In this document: piece after piece, positions 63,201 to 64,000 of the stretch
Numbering within the stretch: the first letter of the stretch is position 1
Layout: every line of letters begins with the position of its first letter
Origin: Granulicella sp. L56
GTDB lineage: Bacteria; Acidobacteriota; Terriglobia; Terriglobales; Acidobacteriaceae
Assembly: GCF_009765835.1 (NCBI RefSeq)
Contig: NZ_LMUS01000006.1
Span: 2,252,438-2,316,437 of the forward strand
DNA: 64,000 nt
Reading direction: 5' to 3'
Position numbers and translations under genes: made by a program
Notes under the pieces: model-generated
The model's database searches: none
Seen by the model: the letters and a program-made list of their open reading frames with translations, nothing else
What the model was told of the DNA's origin: nothing

Positions 63201-63523
63201 CGGTAATCGGATCGCGTACGCACACGAAGTCGCAGTGGTTCAATACGGCAGCTTTTGCTCCTAATGCTCCGTACACCTTTGGCGATGCGGCGCGTAATCT
63301 ACTGCGGTCCTCGGGGGGATTAAATCTGGATCTTGCGGCTCACAAGAAATTTCAAATCACAGAACGAGTGATCACACAGTTGCGGCTTGAAGCATTCAAT
63401 GCCACGAACCATGACATCTTGGCCGCCCCCAAAGCGGCAGTCGGAACGGCGACATTCGGCCAGGTTACCGCAGCTCAGAATTCTGCTCGGGAATTGCAAG
63501 CCGGAATAAAGGTGTTGTTTTAG
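60233..63523 (+). CDS. TonB-dependent receptor, Oar-like (second of the 54-64 kb block)
   Basis: A 1096-residue outer-membrane receptor closely related to the one at 55376-58627. The start ATG 60233 has GAGG in front and opens a signal peptide (MFVMLILLWSGTVLGQ); 35 upstream in-frame codons are not signal-like. The regulatory sandwich is at about 22-105 (AILLGSVVDTSHAAVANATV), followed by IVELPLSSANGRDYLQLATL in the plug region and a long barrel ending ARELQAGIKVLF. GNTNLN and SYGYSRTIGLGENQSGG blocks differ from the first receptor and may alter ligand specificity. The DUF6152-like gene follows 33 nt after its stop, preceded by its own AAGGAG. Confidence 0.9.
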   Translation: MLRKMFVMLILLWSGTVLGQQATNAILLGSVVDTSHAAVANATVTVISTATSATTQIHTDNGGEYRTPPLAIGEYRVIVEAYGFKQFAVSKVLLSIGDVRKIDATLQPGNVSQVVTVSASGTVLHTSDSTSGTVIGNDQIVELPLSSANGRDYLQLATLSAGTAPAIAGVGISIGGQQGYNVGFLLDGIDNNAQFIRYTYGNQKEAIKPSIDAISQFQVVTNGYSAEYGRSSSGVVSVSTKSGTNQLHGTAYEFFRNDALDATPFFATKTPYSRNDFGASIGGPIIRDKVFAFGDFELLKLVQSATQHNTVPTAEERHGIFPGPVYDPATYGANTVNGLPARTAFKENSIPGSRIDPIAAKLLQLYPLPQTTGGLGCTTCNYDYVAPANQFPVKFDFRIDDILSTKQNAFFRWSTQNQHYPPTITLPPIGGIYYTAAEPTDDYGHSFAFGYDRIWSPTLISSVRTGWNYLKSVASSPTSPNLNAAIGFIGADTLVPGGLVSTSVTGFTTLGGGGKGNITSTETRQISGDLTWAHRTHNIRFGVQQYWLQTNFVSEQQSEGTLSFTGVFTRQTNSVAASAYGPLADFLLGIPASGNLSNVETVTDRQPLTHFFVLDDWTVSRRFTVNIGLRYELNRPPLDKGDQLANDNLDLTGTPVLILAGQGGNSRTSRSTIQPDHWQLAPRIGFAYSLPDDKTVIRGAYGFFYANTQQPGGMQSLQINPPFHLQIALSNAPTATNPSFTLQGGFPANSLSLANASSVLTVSDDTRGRWPRAQQWNVNVQRELPGHILFEIGYAGNDLTGAWMQYDANQAPPKSGNTNLNRPFQTLAVTGTPYTVSLADIVRIGKIGYSYYNALQTKVEKRYSGGVSILASYGYSRTIGLGENQSGGVQNSYDIQADKAVSSQDIAHHVTASAVYDLPFGRGKSFGSTWNRYANVALGGWSLDPILSFSTGLPFNLTVNGNPSNSGQGSLDGNNDRPNVVGDFRAAINPVIGSRTHTKSQWFNTAAFAPNAPYTFGDAARNLLRSSGGLNLDLAAHKKFQITERVITQLRLEAFNATNHDILAAPKAAVGTATFGQVTAAQNSARELQAGIKVLF

Positions 63524-63556
63524 CTCAAAAACCACCACTTAACACAAAGGAGATCC

Positions 63557-63979
63557 ATGATGAAGAAGTTATTACTTAATGCTGTTCTAGCTATAGGCGT
63601 AGTTGCGATTTCTACTCCCGCCTTTGCGCATCATTCGTTTGCGGCTGAATACGACGCGAGTAAGCCCATTACTCTACACGGGAAGCTTACTAAGCTGTCC
63701 TGGGTTAATCCGCATGGGTGGATTTATGTCGACGTTGCTAATCCGGATAAAACGGTTACGAGTTGGGCCGTTGAATTTGGTGGCCCAAATGCGCTTCTTC
63801 GGCGCGGTCTTCGCGAGACCGATTTTCCACTCGGTATTGAACTAACTGTGAATGGTTATCTCTCTAAGAATGGAAAAAAAATTATTAACGGTACTTCAGT
63901 CAAACTACCCGATGGCCGGAGTCTCTTTACAGGGTCGGTGGGGACTGGTGCACCAGGCGATCCCGGCGACAAAGAATAA
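63557..63979 (+). CDS. Exported His-containing DUF6152-like protein
   Basis: A 140-residue exported protein. AAAGGAG stands before two ATG codons (63557, 63560). The signal peptide is LLLNAVLAIGVVAISTPAFA, after which the mature chain begins HHSFAAEYDASKPITLHGKL. H25, H26, H41 and H53 (in NPHGWIYVDV) are concentrated in the first 30 mature residues and could bind a metal. A beta-barrel-like pattern continues through TSWAVEFGGPNALLRRGL, ELTVNGYLSKNGKKIING and a Gly/Pro/Asp-rich tail. I assign it to DUF6152 from memory of the HHSFAAEYD..PHGW pattern. Function is not established. Only 21 nt remain before the window ends, so further genes of the unit may follow. Confidence 0.78.
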   Translation: MMKKLLLNAVLAIGVVAISTPAFAHHSFAAEYDASKPITLHGKLTKLSWVNPHGWIYVDVANPDKTVTSWAVEFGGPNALLRRGLRETDFPLGIELTVNGYLSKNGKKIINGTSVKLPDGRSLFTGSVGTGAPGDPGDKE

Positions 63980-64000
63980 CTTCCAACATTCAAACGAAAG

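Noticed and set aside
1-64000. tRNA, rRNA, CRISPR arrays, insertion sequences or prophage genes
   Set aside because: No cloverleaf, rRNA-like segment, regularly spaced repeat array, transposase, integrase or phage structural gene could be recognised by reading; a dedicated search could still find a small RNA.

Overview
The window comes from an Acidobacteriota genome, most likely class Terriglobia (Acidobacteriaceae; Granulicella, Edaphobacter or Terriglobus-like). The evidence is the combination of families that are strongly expanded in that group: four large Oar-like TonB-dependent receptors with an N-terminal carboxypeptidase-regulatory domain, two adjacent 'soil-associated' TIGR03435-type proteins, a VWFA-related TIGR03436-type protein, a single-chain MacB/FtsX-type 'ADOP' permease, and many Tat-exported hydrolases. 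Genus is inference. I see no rRNA or tRNA gene, no CRISPR array and no insertion sequence.

Layout. 1-13.8 kb is mainly housekeeping: the start of a YggS-family PLP-binding protein behind thioredoxin reductase, a repeat-rich non-coding stretch (1.7-2.3 kb), two overlapping secreted proteins of unknown role, NDH-2, an MBL-fold hydrolase, a BrkB/YihY membrane protein overlapping tail-to-tail with an esterase, a sodium:solute symporter, a very acidic small protein and a D-2-hydroxyacid dehydrogenase. 13.8-35.9 kb holds a GH127 arabinofuranosidase, a secreted TPR protein, an L-lactate permease, a TonB receptor/VWA operon, the TIGR03435 pair with a GATase-like protein, an aminotransferase, a membrane SpoIIE-type phosphatase, the ADOP permease with a possible sigma-54 promoter, an AhpD-like protein and peptide deformylase.

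36.0-51.0 kb looks like a carbohydrate locus: three Tat-exported sulfatases, an L-fucose/L-arabinose isomerase-family protein, a regulator that joins an IclR-type helix-turn-helix to a periplasmic-binding-protein sugar domain, a GH39-like clan GH-A glycosidase directly followed by an L-rhamnose/L-fucose mutarotase, and a TonB receptor. A desulfate/cleave/mutarotate/isomerise route for a sulfated deoxyhexose- or arabinose-containing glycan is the natural inference. Two decayed genes sit inside it: an AraC-type regulator remnant and the C-terminal tail of a fifth TonB receptor, still followed by its terminator.

51.3-53.5 kb encodes a convergent histidine kinase and NarL-type response regulator; the kinase is preceded by a 30-codon candidate leader ORF.

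53.8-64.0 kb is the most unusual block. All genes point the same way: secreted rhodanese-fold protein lacking the catalytic Cys, GlcG/HbpS-type exported protein, TonB receptor, two tandem DUF6644-like four-helix membrane proteins sharing three histidines, a second closely related TonB receptor, and a His-rich secreted DUF6152-like protein. Stem-loops stand in several of the gaps. I read it as an uncharacterised envelope system, perhaps for capture and use of a heme-like or metal cofactor; that role is inference only.
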